Notes under the pieces: model-generated | What the model saw: the letters and a program-made list of their open reading frames with translations, nothing else | The model's database searches: none | Told to the model about the DNA's origin: nothing | Translations under genes and position numbers: made by a program | Shown here: positions 42,721 through 51,706 of the stretch, piece after piece | How the letters are laid out: each line of letters opens with the position of its first letter | How positions within the stretch are numbered: position 1 is the first letter of the stretch | Source of the DNA: Variovorax fucosicus | GTDB lineage: Bacteria > Pseudomonadota > Gammaproteobacteria > Burkholderiales > Burkholderiaceae_C | Length of the DNA stretch: 56,323 bases | NCBI RefSeq assembly: GCF_030316825.1 | Contig: NZ_JASZYU010000007.1 | Coordinates: 1-56,323 of the forward strand | Direction of reading: 5' to 3'

Positions 42721-43302
42721 ATGAAGGTCACCAAGGCGCAGGCACAGGCGAACCGCGCGCGCATCGTCGAGACAGCATCAACTCTGTTTCGCGAACGCGG
42801 CTACGATGGTGTTGGCGTGGCTGATATCTCGGCCGCAGCCGGCTTCACGCATGGCGGTTTCTATCGACATTTCCCATCCAAGTCCCACCTGATGGCGGAA
42901 GCCGCAGCCCGCGGGATCTCGACGACGGTCGAGAACACGGACGGCGTGGATATCGCTGCTTTCTTCAAGCGCTATGTATCCCGTGCCCACCGTGATGCGC
43001 GAGGCGTGGGCTGCACCATGGCGGCTCTGTGCGGAGATGCTGCGCGTCAATCGGATGACGTCAAGACGGTCTTTGCTGCCGGGATCGATACGCTTCTCGA
43101 GGCACTGGAACACGAAGGGGCTGCGCTGAAAGACGGCGACCGGCGGAAGTTCAGAGCCGAAATGATCAATGCGCTGGCCCACGCAGTGGGAGCCGTTGTG
43201 CTGTCCAGGGCCTGCCCGGACGATTCGGCGCTCGCCGACGAAATTCTCAAGGTGTGCCGCAAACAGATCGTGATGGAACTGCGGCCCGTTGCGGCGGGTT
43301 AG
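42721..43302 (+). CDS. TetR-family regulator of the 35-42.6 kb cluster
   Basis: 193 residues from the ATG at 42721. Helix-turn-helix 'RIVETASTLFRERGYDGVGV' and 'ISAAAGFTHGGFYRHFPSKS', which shares 'THGGFY' with the regulator at 25975; C-terminal domain 'DARGVGCTMAALCGDAARQS' has a Cys at the same place. It diverges from the hydrolase/OYE/SDR cluster with the palindromes in the 135-bp gap. TetR regulators of this group commonly derepress on electrophiles or xenobiotics. Control of the cluster is strongly suggested, ligand unknown. Confidence 0.92.
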   Translation: MKVTKAQAQANRARIVETASTLFRERGYDGVGVADISAAAGFTHGGFYRHFPSKSHLMAEAAARGISTTVENTDGVDIAAFFKRYVSRAHRDARGVGCTMAALCGDAARQSDDVKTVFAAGIDTLLEALEHEGAALKDGDRRKFRAEMINALAHAVGAVVLSRACPDDSALADEILKVCRKQIVMELRPVAAG

Positions 43303-43550
43303 CTTTCCCAACATCCCCGGATGACGCTCCTGTAGGTCGCCAGGATGGCGGGGCGCACCTGGCACTACTGCAGTACCCGATGCGCTGAACGCTTCGATGC
43401 GGATCCGACGCGCTATGCCGCCAACGCAACACAGGCGACGCCCGCAAGCGCCTCCCGTACCCTCCTCTCATGGACCTGCCCACCATGATGGCGGTCACCG
43501 TCACGCCGCCGGGCCACCGGTCCGTCAGAGTTGAGCGGCTGGCCCAGACG

Positions 43551-43895
43551 CTACTTCGCCTGAGCGCGTGCGTCCGCGGGGTGAGACATCGTCGAGATGA
43601 TCTTGCTGTTGACGCGCGAGCCCGAGGCGACGTTCTGGTCAGGAGCAGAAGCAGAACGAATTGCTTCGGCTTCCACGATGGCGCGATCCTTCGATGCGGC
43701 GACTGTTTCCGGACCGCGGGAACCACGGGCTACGTTCTGATTCGGAGCCGATGCCGCGCGCACGGCTTCAGCGTTGACGTCTTCGCGCATCCTTGCGGAC
43801 ACGGCGGGGTGAACGCCGTCGTACGGTTCGGCTTGAACGCCAGTTGCGGCCAAGAGGGTCAATGCAGCAGCGGAGAGAATGTTCAAAGTCTTCAT
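43551..43895 (-). CDS. Small exported protein with two internal repeats
   Basis: 114 residues with a signal peptide of about 22 residues ending 'ATGVQA'. The mature part contains two similar units of about 26 residues: 'VNAEAVRAASAPNQNVARGS' and 'VEAEAIRSASAPDQNVASGS'. They are separated by about 12 residues. No known catalytic motif. Small proteins like this are common in the Comamonadaceae periplasm, but their function is not established. The gene stands alone; the ~250 bp before the TetR stop contain no gene. Confidence 0.8.
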   Translation of the reverse strand: MKTLNILSAAALTLLAATGVQAEPYDGVHPAVSARMREDVNAEAVRAASAPNQNVARGSRGPETVAASKDRAIVEAEAIRSASAPDQNVASGSRVNSKIISTMSHPADARAQAK

Positions 43896-44047
43896 GGCAG
43901 TTTCTTCAGTGTTGGGAATGAGGTGCTAGCAGCGGGTCTTTTCGATCCATCTGCAAGGTCAGTTTCGCAGTTGAACTAACTATCGGATCACTCCAGTAGG
44001 GCACACCATGTTTCCAATAATGAAACAGTCTCGTTGATGGCACTTTT

Positions 44048-44767
44048 CTAACACTTCAGAAGATCAGCAAGCTCAATCAGATCTCGGGCGTGAAGGGTGT
44101 TGTCCGCATTCGGCGAAACGTCCTTTTCCTGGAGAGAACCGTACTCCAGTGGCCGCTCGATGTAGGCGGTCTTCAGTCCACATGCGCGGGCATGGGCCAA
44201 GTCATCTTGATGGGCTGCAACCATCACGACTTCGCTCGGATCGATACCGAATACCCGCGCGACCCCCAGATAGGCCGCTGGATCAGGTTTGTACTTGTGA
44301 AAAACTTCCGCCGACAGAATGCAGTCCCAGGGCAGTGACGCATGCTTCGCCATGTTGGCAAGCAATCCGATGTTGCCGTTAGACAAGGTACAAATCGTAT
44401 AGCGCGACTTCAATCGTGTGAGTCCTTCCACGCTATCAGGCCATGGGTCTAGTCGGTGCCAGACCCTGTTCAGGTTGAACTTCTCGACCTCCGTCAGATG
44501 CGTCAACCGGAACCTCTCCAGAAGCTCGTCCAGAATCATCCGGTGAAGATCGTCGATCGAGGTCCAGCCGAGTTCGCCGGACATGACCTTCCGGATCGCC
44601 GGCATGTAGCCGGCTCTCCAGGCAAGCGCGAACTGGTTGCTGTCAACGTCGAGATTCATCGACCGAACCTCTCGCACGACGCTCTTGTGCCAATCGACTA
44701 CCGTTCCGAAGACATCGAAGGCCAGTACCTTGGTGCCAGCGGCTCCTTGGAAGTTCATGTTCTTCAT
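44048..44767 (-). CDS. Haloacid dehalogenase-like hydrolase (type II HAD)
   Basis: 239 residues. Nucleophile Asp in 'VLAFDVFGTVVDWHKSVVRE', motif II 'YTICTLSNGNIGLLANMAKH', and 'AEVFHKYKPDPAAYLGVARV' plus 'EVVMVAAHQDDLAHARACG', all as in L-2-haloacid dehalogenases. The start overlaps the aldolase stop by one base (TGATG), so it is the last gene of a tight operon. It dehalogenates a small haloacid or acts as a phosphatase; the aldolase partner does not decide which. Confidence 0.88.
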   Translation of the reverse strand: MKNMNFQGAAGTKVLAFDVFGTVVDWHKSVVREVRSMNLDVDSNQFALAWRAGYMPAIRKVMSGELGWTSIDDLHRMILDELLERFRLTHLTEVEKFNLNRVWHRLDPWPDSVEGLTRLKSRYTICTLSNGNIGLLANMAKHASLPWDCILSAEVFHKYKPDPAAYLGVARVFGIDPSEVVMVAAHQDDLAHARACGLKTAYIERPLEYGSLQEKDVSPNADNTLHARDLIELADLLKC

Positions 44768-45522
44768 CAGATGTCGTATCCGGGGTTTGCGCGCTCCAAC
44801 TTGCGCAACAGCGCCGGCCACACGAAGCGGCCACCGATGCCGCCGGTCTGCGCGCGTGCATCGGCCTCCGCGGTCGCCTGAACGGACTCGTCGACCGTCG
44901 TCAACGGACCGCCCGCCTGCGCCGCAACCTGAATCTGGCAAGCGCTCTCCAAGATGTACATGGCCAGGAAGGCATCGGGGATCGTCGCACCCACGGTGAG
45001 CAGGCCATGGTTGCGCAGCACCAGATAGTTCGCCTTTCCCAGGTCCGCCTGCAATCGCGGCTTCTCTTCGTCGCGCAGTGCGATGCCTTCGTAGTCGTGG
45101 TACGACAGTGAATTTTGAATCACCATTGACTGTTGCGATATGGGAAGCAATCCGCCCTGCTGTGCACTGACGCCGACGCCGGCACGGGTGTGCGTGTGCA
45201 ACACACACTGAACGCCCGGCCGAGCGGCATGAATGGCGCTATGAATGACGAAGCCGGCGCGGTTCACAGTGAAAGGTGATCCGGTGAGTTGGTTGCCTTC
45301 CGCATCGACGCGAAGGAGCGAAGAGGCCGTGATCTCGTCGAACAGCAAGCCGTATGGGTTGATCAGGAAGTCATGCGCGCCGCCCGGCAAGCGCGCACTG
45401 ATGTGCGTGAATACTAGATCGGTCCAGCCATGCAGCGCCACGAGGCGGTAGCAGGCGGCCAGGTCGCAACGCAATTGCCATTCTTCGGCACTGACGACTT
45501 CTTTGAGGGATGGGATATGCAC
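44767..45522 (-). CDS. Class II aldolase/adducin family protein
   Basis: 251 residues. Zinc ligands are in 'CVLHTHTRAGVGVSAQQGG' (two His) and 'YLVLRNHGLLTVGATIPDAF'; 'DLVFTHISARLPGGAHDFLI' is the N-terminal signature. The family cleaves phospho-sugars or condenses or decarboxylates keto acids, and many members act on non-phosphorylated substrates. It lies between ligase and HAD genes. Operon context (ligase, hydrolase, MFS) suggests a catabolic role for an aliphatic or aromatic acid. Confidence 0.9.
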   Translation of the reverse strand: MHIPSLKEVVSAEEWQLRCDLAACYRLVALHGWTDLVFTHISARLPGGAHDFLINPYGLLFDEITASSLLRVDAEGNQLTGSPFTVNRAGFVIHSAIHAARPGVQCVLHTHTRAGVGVSAQQGGLLPISQQSMVIQNSLSYHDYEGIALRDEEKPRLQADLGKANYLVLRNHGLLTVGATIPDAFLAMYILESACQIQVAAQAGGPLTTVDESVQATAEADARAQTGGIGGRFVWPALLRKLERANPGYDI

Positions 45523-45572
45523 GATGAACTCCTTTGGACGGGGGATCGATGACTACGGCGGAACGCTACAAG

Positions 45573-47222
45573 CTACGCGGCGCCCACGGTCTGCGCCTGC
45601 TGCGCTCGCATCAGTTTCTTGTCCAGCTTGCCCACGCTGGTCTTGGGTAGGTTGTCGACGAGCATCACTTCCTGCGGAATGGCGAACTTTGATATGACGC
45701 CCGCATCCGCGAACGTCTTGACGTGGGCACGGATGGCGTCGCCATCGAGAACGGCACCCGCCTTGAGTACCACGATGGCGGCAGGACGCTCGCTCCAGCG
45801 CGGGTCGGGAATTCCGATGACCGCGGCCTCCTGGACCTGGGGATGCTTCAACAAGATGTCCTCCAGCTGCAACGAAGAGACCCATTCACCGCCGGTCTTG
45901 ATCACGTCTTTCAGGCGGTCGACGATCCGGACGCATCCGTCCGGATCCATCACCGCGATGTCGCCCGTATGCAGCCAACCGCCACGCCAAAGCGCCTGGC
46001 TGGCCTGCGCGTCACCGAGGTAGGACTGTGTGAGCCAGGGCGAACGGGCCACGAGTTCGCCGGGCGAGTTTCCGTCGCGCGGCTGGTCGTTCATCGCGTC
46101 GTCGACCACGCGCAACTGGACGAACGGAACTGCCCAGCCCGCATGGCAGCGGGCCGCGACTTCCTGGTCGCTGGGCGATTCGGAATGTGCAGACCGGGGT
46201 TGCGCCAGCGTCAGGATGGGGCCCGTTTCCGACATGCCGTAGCCGGCGAACACGTCGATCCCCCGCGCCATGGCGGCCTTGGCCAGCGATTGCGGGAGCG
46301 CTGCTCCGCCTATGACCACTGTCCAGCCGTCCAGGCGCTGGCCCTTTTCCGCCGCCGAGTTAAGAATCATCTGCAGGATAGTCGGCACGCAGTGGGAGAA
46401 GCTGACCTTCTCGCGTTCGAACAGGGCCAGCAGGCGGTCGGGGATGTAGCGCCCCGGATAAACCTGTTTGACGCCCATCATCGTGGCCACGTACGGCAGG
46501 CCCCACGCATGCACGTGAAACATGGGGGTGACCGGCATGTACACATCGTCGTGGTTGAAGCGGCCCGCGCCCGGCCCTGAAAGGGCGGCTCGGCTGGCCA
46601 GGGTGTGCAGCACGAGTTGGCGATGGCTGAAGTGCACGGCCTTGGGCAGGCCAGTGGTACCGGTCGTGTAGAAAGTGGTTGCCCGCGTCGACTCTTCCAG
46701 GTCGGGCCATGCGTTCACCGGACGCGAGCCCGCGAGCAATGCCTCGTACTCGGCGACGATGGGCAGACGCGTCTCGCGCGGGCTCGCCGCATCCGACAGG
46801 AGCACCAGTTGCTTACCCGGATCCACGCGGTCCCAGATGGCCTCCAGCATTGGCAGGAACTCAGCATTGACGAGGATGAAGTCGTCCTTGGCGTGGTTGA
46901 TGGTGTAGAGCAGTTGCTCGACCGAGAGCCGCACGTTGACCGTGTGCAGCACCATGCCTGCCATTGGCACCGCGAAGAAGCACTCGAGATAGCGATTTGT
47001 GTCCCAGTCCATCACGGCGATGGTGTCGCCCGGACGCGCGCCGAGTGACGCAAGCCCGGCCGCCAGACGGCCGATGCGCCGACCCAGTTCGGAATAGTCG
47101 AAGCGCACGGCATCGCCGCACACAATCTCTTGTGAAGGACTGCGTGCCAGCCCGGCCTCCAGCAGTTGCTTGATCAGCAGCGCGTTTGCACCAAAGGCTT
47201 CGGGCGGATCGTTCGGTTTCAT
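45573..47222 (-). CDS. AMP-dependent acyl-CoA synthetase (long/medium-chain type)
   Basis: 549 residues from ATG 47222. The phosphate loop is 'TTFYTTGTTGLPKAVHFSHR', the A5 motif 'VFAGYGMSETGPILTLAQPR', and the C-terminal hinge 'VDRLKDVIKTGGEWVSSLQL' precedes 'VDNLPKTSVGKLDKKLMR' with the adenylation Lys. It makes a CoA ester from a carboxylic acid and ATP. It follows the epoxide hydrolase gene by 16 bp. The upstream extension to 47357 overlaps that gene and is not used. Confidence 0.93.
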   Translation of the reverse strand: MKPNDPPEAFGANALLIKQLLEAGLARSPSQEIVCGDAVRFDYSELGRRIGRLAAGLASLGARPGDTIAVMDWDTNRYLECFFAVPMAGMVLHTVNVRLSVEQLLYTINHAKDDFILVNAEFLPMLEAIWDRVDPGKQLVLLSDAASPRETRLPIVAEYEALLAGSRPVNAWPDLEESTRATTFYTTGTTGLPKAVHFSHRQLVLHTLASRAALSGPGAGRFNHDDVYMPVTPMFHVHAWGLPYVATMMGVKQVYPGRYIPDRLLALFEREKVSFSHCVPTILQMILNSAAEKGQRLDGWTVVIGGAALPQSLAKAAMARGIDVFAGYGMSETGPILTLAQPRSAHSESPSDQEVAARCHAGWAVPFVQLRVVDDAMNDQPRDGNSPGELVARSPWLTQSYLGDAQASQALWRGGWLHTGDIAVMDPDGCVRIVDRLKDVIKTGGEWVSSLQLEDILLKHPQVQEAAVIGIPDPRWSERPAAIVVLKAGAVLDGDAIRAHVKTFADAGVISKFAIPQEVMLVDNLPKTSVGKLDKKLMRAQQAQTVGAA

Positions 47223-47238
47223 GGCTATAGGTACCCTT

Positions 47239-48381
47239 TCAATGGTTTTTCGTAAAAAAGTCGACGAGCGCAGCGTTGACCGCCTCCGGTTGTTCTTGTT
47301 GCACCCAATGCCCGGCGTCGGCAATGAAGCGGGTCGAGATCCAGCGAGTGCATGCATCGCGCTCCATGGCGTCGAGCGCCCCCGGTAGCATGTGCACGCC
47401 CCAGTCCAACTCCCCGGCGATGAAGCAGCTCGGTACGTCGACAGTCAATCCGGCGTAGACCTGCAGCCCCCGCTGCATCGCGGGGCTCGTGGCAGCCCGG
47501 TACCAGAGCAGCCCTCCCTGGAAGCCCGTGCGGCCAAACTCCTCGCCGTACACGCTCAGCGACTCTTCCGACAGCCATCGGCTGGGGCTCACCTCGCGCT
47601 GCGCAATGCTTTGCGCCACGGTGTCGGCCATGCCCAGTCCCGCGTCCATCACGTAGTAGGTGGGTAGTCGGGCCAGCGATGACGCGCTCAGGTCGGGCAA
47701 AGGCCGGGGCCGCTCGTCAGCCCCCTCCGCGCTCTTGAGGTGGTAGTACCCGCGCAAGAACTCGCGCAGACCTTGGCGTGCGCCGTGCATTTCGACGTTG
47801 GCATCGGGACCCGAGTAATACAGCTGGTAGTGCTTGCGCGGGCGTTCCAGGGTTGAGAGGCCGGCAAGCGCTTCTGAGAGTTGCCGGGCGCGCGGGCCAG
47901 GCCTGGCAACGTCACCCGGCGATCCGGCGAAAGGCGTGGCCAGCATCGCCAGCGAACGAAAGACGTCGGGGCGGATCAGCGCGCACCAAGCCGCGACGTG
48001 CGAGCCGAAGTCGTGGCCGACCACGGCATGCACCGATGTCTTTCCAAGCACTTGGACCAGGCCCAAGATGTCGAGCACAAGGTTGTCCATGCGAAAGGCT
48101 CGCAGGTCGCTGCTCGGACCGGCGGTCCAGCCCGTGGTTCGGCCATAGCCGCGCTGGTCAGGCGCCACCACGTGGAAGCCGGCTTGCGCCAGCGCAAGCA
48201 ACTGGTGTCGCCAGCTGAAAGCCAACTCAGGGAAGCCGTGCAAGAGTATGACCATCGGCGTCTCGGGACTTGCATCGCCCGCTTCCAGCCAATGCATGCA
48301 AAGGCCGTTGCCATTGTCGGCATGGCGTGCGCGCACGTGGGAGTCCAGAGGCAAGGGGGTCAAGGCGGACTGCTCGGCCAT
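47239..48381 (-). CDS. Alpha/beta hydrolase, epoxide hydrolase/haloalkane dehalogenase-like
   Basis: 380 residues. 'VILLHGFPELAFSWRHQLLA' (HGFPE), Asp124 as nucleophile in 'VHAVVGHDFGSHVAAWCALI' and His358 in 'FIADAGHWVQQEQPEAVN'. An Asp nucleophile marks epoxide hydrolases and dehalogenases rather than esterases. The start lies 4 bases after the MFS stop and the stop 16 bases before the ligase start, so it is inside one operon. It may open an epoxide or remove halide ahead of CoA activation. Confidence 0.9.
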   Translation of the reverse strand: MAEQSALTPLPLDSHVRARHADNGNGLCMHWLEAGDASPETPMVILLHGFPELAFSWRHQLLALAQAGFHVVAPDQRGYGRTTGWTAGPSSDLRAFRMDNLVLDILGLVQVLGKTSVHAVVGHDFGSHVAAWCALIRPDVFRSLAMLATPFAGSPGDVARPGPRARQLSEALAGLSTLERPRKHYQLYYSGPDANVEMHGARQGLREFLRGYYHLKSAEGADERPRPLPDLSASSLARLPTYYVMDAGLGMADTVAQSIAQREVSPSRWLSEESLSVYGEEFGRTGFQGGLLWYRAATSPAMQRGLQVYAGLTVDVPSCFIAGELDWGVHMLPGALDAMERDACTRWISTRFIADAGHWVQQEQPEAVNAALVDFFTKNH

Positions 48382-48384
48382 GGT

Positions 48385-49758
48385 TCAGCGCGCGTAGATG
48401 TCTGCCATTTTTTCGCTCGGTGCAGAACGGAGCGAAGCAGCACCGCGCCGAATCGAGCCGCTACCAACCATCAAGGCAGCGCCCGCCAGCATGATGCCGG
48501 CGATGATCAGCAGGCCGCCCGTCAGGCTGCCGGTGGTCTGCTTGATCACGCCCAAGATGTAGGGGCACGCCAATCCCGCCAGGTTGCCCAAGCTTGTGAT
48601 GATCGCAATGCCTGCGGCGGTCGATTGCCGCGATAGCTCTGTCGTCGCCACTGCCCAGAACACCGGCAATGCCGAGACGGATCCCGCAATTGCAATCGAG
48701 ATCAATGCCACGGACAGCCACATATCGGCAGTGGTCCAGCTCGTCAGCGCCAGCCCTACTCCACCGACGGCCACCGCGGCGGCATAGTGCCAGCGACGCT
48801 CGCCACGCTTATCAGAGTGGCGGCCGTACAGAATCATCGCCAGCGCCGCGAACGCGTAGGGCACGGCGGAGATCAGCCCAATCATCTGCATGCTCTTGAC
48901 GCCAAGGCCCTGGATCATCGTCGGCATCCAGAAACTCAGGGTCGTTCCGCCGCAAACGGCCGCGAAGTACAGGAACGACAGCAGGTAGACCTTGGGGTCG
49001 CGCAGTGCGGCGAGGGCAGCCTCCACGGGCGGCGTGGATCCATGCGGCGCCGCGTCCTTGGGCAGGTCGACACGGATCAGTCGCTTTTCGTCCTCGGACA
49101 GCCACTTGGCCTCTTCAGGCGAGTTGGACAGACATGCGTAGACCACGAAACCCAGCGCTGCGGCCGGCAGGCCTTCGAGCAGGAACATCCACTGCCAGCC
49201 TCGCAGGCCACGCCAACCATCGAGGTTCTGCAGAATCCAGCCGGACATCGGACCTGCGATGAGCCCACCCACAACCGTTGCGCTCATGAACAAGGCGATG
49301 ATGCGTGCTCGACGCGCCGCCGGGAACCAGAAAGTCAGATACAGCACGATGCCCGGAAAGAAACCAGCCTCGAAGGCGCCCAACAGGAAGCGGGCAATGT
49401 AGAACTGCGTTGGCGTGGTGACGAACATCGTCGCCGCCGAGATCAGGCCCCAGCACACCATGATGCGCATCATGGTCAGGCGCGCACCGATGCGCATCAG
49501 CAGCACGTTGCTGGGCACCTCGAAGAGGGCATACCCGACGAAGAAGATGCCCGCGCCGAGACCATAGATGGCATCGGTCAGATGCAGATCCGAGCTCATC
49601 TGCAGCTTGGCATAGCCGACGTTGATTCGGTCGATGTACGAGACGACGTAGGCCAGGAAGAGCAACGGTATCAGTCGCCATGTGATCTTCCGGTACATCG
49701 CCTTCCTGCGAAGCTCATGCGCGTCGATCAGGGGGGCCGGGTTCGCTGTTCGATTCAT
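48385..49758 (-). CDS. MFS transporter, anion:cation symporter family
   Basis: 457 residues, 12 membrane segments. 'LLFLAYVVSYIDRINVGYAK' is the characteristic ACS opening with YxDRxNVGYA; 'LLMRIGARLTMMRIMVCWGL' follows, and 'RFLLGAFEAGFFPGIVLYLT' with the GAxEAGFFPG motif is also typical. The family carries organic anions such as tartrate, phthalate and aromatic acids. It is the first gene of the MFS-hydrolase-ligase-aldolase-HAD operon, so its cargo is likely the carboxylic acid degraded by that set. Confidence 0.94.
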   Translation of the reverse strand: MNRTANPAPLIDAHELRRKAMYRKITWRLIPLLFLAYVVSYIDRINVGYAKLQMSSDLHLTDAIYGLGAGIFFVGYALFEVPSNVLLMRIGARLTMMRIMVCWGLISAATMFVTTPTQFYIARFLLGAFEAGFFPGIVLYLTFWFPAARRARIIALFMSATVVGGLIAGPMSGWILQNLDGWRGLRGWQWMFLLEGLPAAALGFVVYACLSNSPEEAKWLSEDEKRLIRVDLPKDAAPHGSTPPVEAALAALRDPKVYLLSFLYFAAVCGGTTLSFWMPTMIQGLGVKSMQMIGLISAVPYAFAALAMILYGRHSDKRGERRWHYAAAVAVGGVGLALTSWTTADMWLSVALISIAIAGSVSALPVFWAVATTELSRQSTAAGIAIITSLGNLAGLACPYILGVIKQTTGSLTGGLLIIAGIMLAGAALMVGSGSIRRGAASLRSAPSEKMADIYAR

Positions 49759-49881
49759 CGAAGGTCTTCAACGTTTCTTTGTGGTTTCGCGATGCCTCAG
49801 GTGCGCCGAGTCCGAGCAGCAGGACGCTGGAGAGACGCCAGTTGCCATAGGTGGCGCGGCCCATGTGCCTTGTCAGGCTTG

Positions 49882-50225
49882 GGCCATTGCGTCCGACTTC
49901 CTGTAGATGCTGTTGGCGGGACTCAGGAAAAGCCGGCGCACCATGGGCTCGAACTCCGACAGCTGGAGCGTCTCGGCCTTCGGGTCGAAAGCCGGGCTGT
50001 CGTACAGCTCAGGTGATGAAGGACACGGTCTGCCAGCTCCTTGGAGAAAGACTGGAACTCGCCGGCGATCACTTTCCAATCCTGGGCTGTGCTCTCCTGA
50101 AAGCTCCGAAACGTTGCGCGTCCCATCATTGAAATACAGCCGTTTAGTAATGAATGCTGCGCATCTTAAGAACCTTAGGCCGCCTCTAATTGCAAGCCGC
50201 CTGACAATCCACGGGTAAGTCCTAG
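49882..50225 (-). pseudogene. Duplicated HD-domain gene with a 331-bp internal deletion
   Basis: Second copy of the gene and leader at 33496-34170. The N-terminal part ('ATFRSFQESTAQDWKVIAGE', 'FSKELADRVLHHLS') and the C-terminal part ('LYDSPAFDPKAETLQLSEF', 'LSPANSIYRKSDAMAQA') are present but the HD motif, metal ligands and middle are gone. The joint lies at about 50010, where the short word ctc occurs at both deletion ends in the intact copy. The frame is broken across the joint. It cannot make an active protein. Confidence 0.88.
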
Positions 50226-50279
50226 CGTCTGCGCTCGCCACTCGCAAGAAGCCGCGAGAGCATCGACGGACAAGCTCGC

Positions 50280-50963
50280 CTATAGCTCGCTGAGGACCTT
50301 CAAAGTCTCCACCGACTCGATGACGACGCGCCCGTATGACAGCGATAGCGCGCCAGTCGCCGCAATGGCCTTGAGCTCTAAAGACAGGGTCTGGCGGGTC
50401 AAGCCAAGCATCAGTGCAAAGGTCTCGTGGGTGATGGGAATCACACGCCTTGTGCGCGGCAGCGCAGTTGCGTCGCCGCGGGCCAGTTGGAGGAGTCGCC
50501 TCGCGATGCGGGCGCGCGTCGTGCGCAGTGCCGCATCCTCGAAGAAGCTGAACATGGTGCGTGTGCGCCCAGTCTGAAGTACCGCAATCGACCGCGCAAA
50601 GCCAGCGTCCTTCATCAGCTCTTCGAATACTGGCGGCGCGATGTGCAGCAGTTCGGAGTTGCGCAATGCCTGAATGTCGTGCGTACGCGGAAGCCCATCG
50701 AGCGACGATGCTTCGCCAAACCAGTCGCCTGGCTCAAGCAGGCCGAAGATCATCTCTCGACCATCTTCGAGCACAGACGATGCGGCGAGAACGCCGCTCA
50801 CTACGCCGTAGAAGCCGTTCGCAGGATCTCCTTTGCGCACCGCGAACTCTCGGCCCCGAACACGAAGCGGCCGTCCTCGAGTCAACAGCATCTCCTGCGT
50901 GACCGACCCAAGTGACTTGAACCAGTCATCGCTGGTGAGACTAAGAAAATCGTCGCGTGCCAT
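50280..50963 (-). CDS. Crp/Fnr-family transcriptional regulator
   Basis: 227 residues from ATG 50963. N-terminal cyclic-nucleotide-binding-like domain ('LLEPGDWFGEASSLDGLPRT', 'LLHIAPPVFEELMKDAGFAR') and C-terminal winged helix with 'ITHETFALMLGLTRQTLSLE'. No Fnr-type Cys set is visible at the N-terminus, so it is not an oxygen-sensing iron-sulfur Fnr. The gene stands alone between the decayed HD copy and the TetR remnant. The regulated genes are unknown. Confidence 0.92.
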   Translation of the reverse strand: MARDDFLSLTSDDWFKSLGSVTQEMLLTRGRPLRVRGREFAVRKGDPANGFYGVVSGVLAASSVLEDGREMIFGLLEPGDWFGEASSLDGLPRTHDIQALRNSELLHIAPPVFEELMKDAGFARSIAVLQTGRTRTMFSFFEDAALRTTRARIARRLLQLARGDATALPRTRRVIPITHETFALMLGLTRQTLSLELKAIAATGALSLSYGRVVIESVETLKVLSEL

Positions 50964-51214
50964 CAATGCTCATTCTGTCGAGATGAAGGGTAGGCTCACA
51001 CGTCCACGCTCGATGCAAAGCGGTCGACGCAACGTCCGACCACTTCACAACCGTCTTCCTCCCACCCTGTGCCCTGATTTCGGCTTGCAGCGCCCGCATG
51101 TGAGTCGCTCGTGCTTCGGGCGCCGTTGATCGATGCGCAGCTCCATGAATAGCATCTCGTAGAAGACGCTCAGCTTGCCAGCCGCGGCCTCCCGGCGATT
51201 TCGAGGCTCGACCT

Positions 51215-51287
51215 CCGCAGTCACACGCGGCGCTATCGACGATGCGTTCGTGCGAAGCGTCTTGCGACTACCTATGACTCGTTTCAT
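51215..51287 (-). pseudogene. N-terminal remnant of a TetR regulator (paralog of 25975-26556)
   Basis: The DNA starts 'atgaaacgagtcatagg' and follows the start of the TetR gene at 26556 base by base for about 70 bases, with a small deletion after 'SRK' that changes the frame. The shared run cgaacgcatcgtcga covers the first helix. Beyond this point similarity fades and no helix-turn-helix is readable. The remnant diverges from the SDR at 51841, as a regulator would, and three candidate operators lie between them. Confidence 0.7.
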
Positions 51288-51301
51288 CGCGAAGTTGCTC
51301 T

Positions 51302-51315
51302 ATGATTGTCATCAT
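51302..51315. promoter_or_regulatory. Candidate TetR operator ATGAT-TGTC-ATCAT
   Basis: Flanking T and A extend the arms to 6 bp. It lies 14 bp upstream of the TetR remnant's start codon, as in the cassette at 26574. Confidence 0.55.
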
Positions 51316-51449
51316 ATATACTTTCAGCGTGCCCTGTGGCCCTCAACAGGTTGCGGCCGGGGCGGATAAGGCTCGAATGCACCAGATTCCAAGAGCTCAA
51401 GAGGCTCAAACGAACAAACATAGACGATCCCTGCTGCTGAGAATGTAGC

Positions 51450-51463
51450 ATGACGATCATCAT
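51450..51463. promoter_or_regulatory. Candidate TetR operator ATGAC-GATC-ATCAT
   Basis: One mismatch to the shared site. It lies in the middle of the divergent region. Confidence 0.45.
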
Positions 51464-51706
51464 CTATGTCGGCCGGCCTTGTGCGGTCACGAACATCCCC
51501 TCGGCGACAAAAAGCCTGAGAGCTCCACAGCCAGGCGGCGCCGACATCGGGCAACGCGAAGTCAATGGGTAGCTGGGCAGTCTTCCTCGCCTGCAGTTGA
51601 CGCGACGCGTTCGGCTGCTCGAAGCCCGAATCATCGGCGCGACCATCGGAATGGGCGACATCGCGCGGCGCCCGCGATGTCAATCATGATCAAACCCTTG
51701 ACATCT

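Noticed and set aside
51464..51661. A reverse 65-codon frame ending 'RLFVAEGMFVTAQGRPT' that recalls an SDR cofactor strand
   Set aside because: The preceding Gly-rich site is missing and the similarity is too short to support a fragment call.
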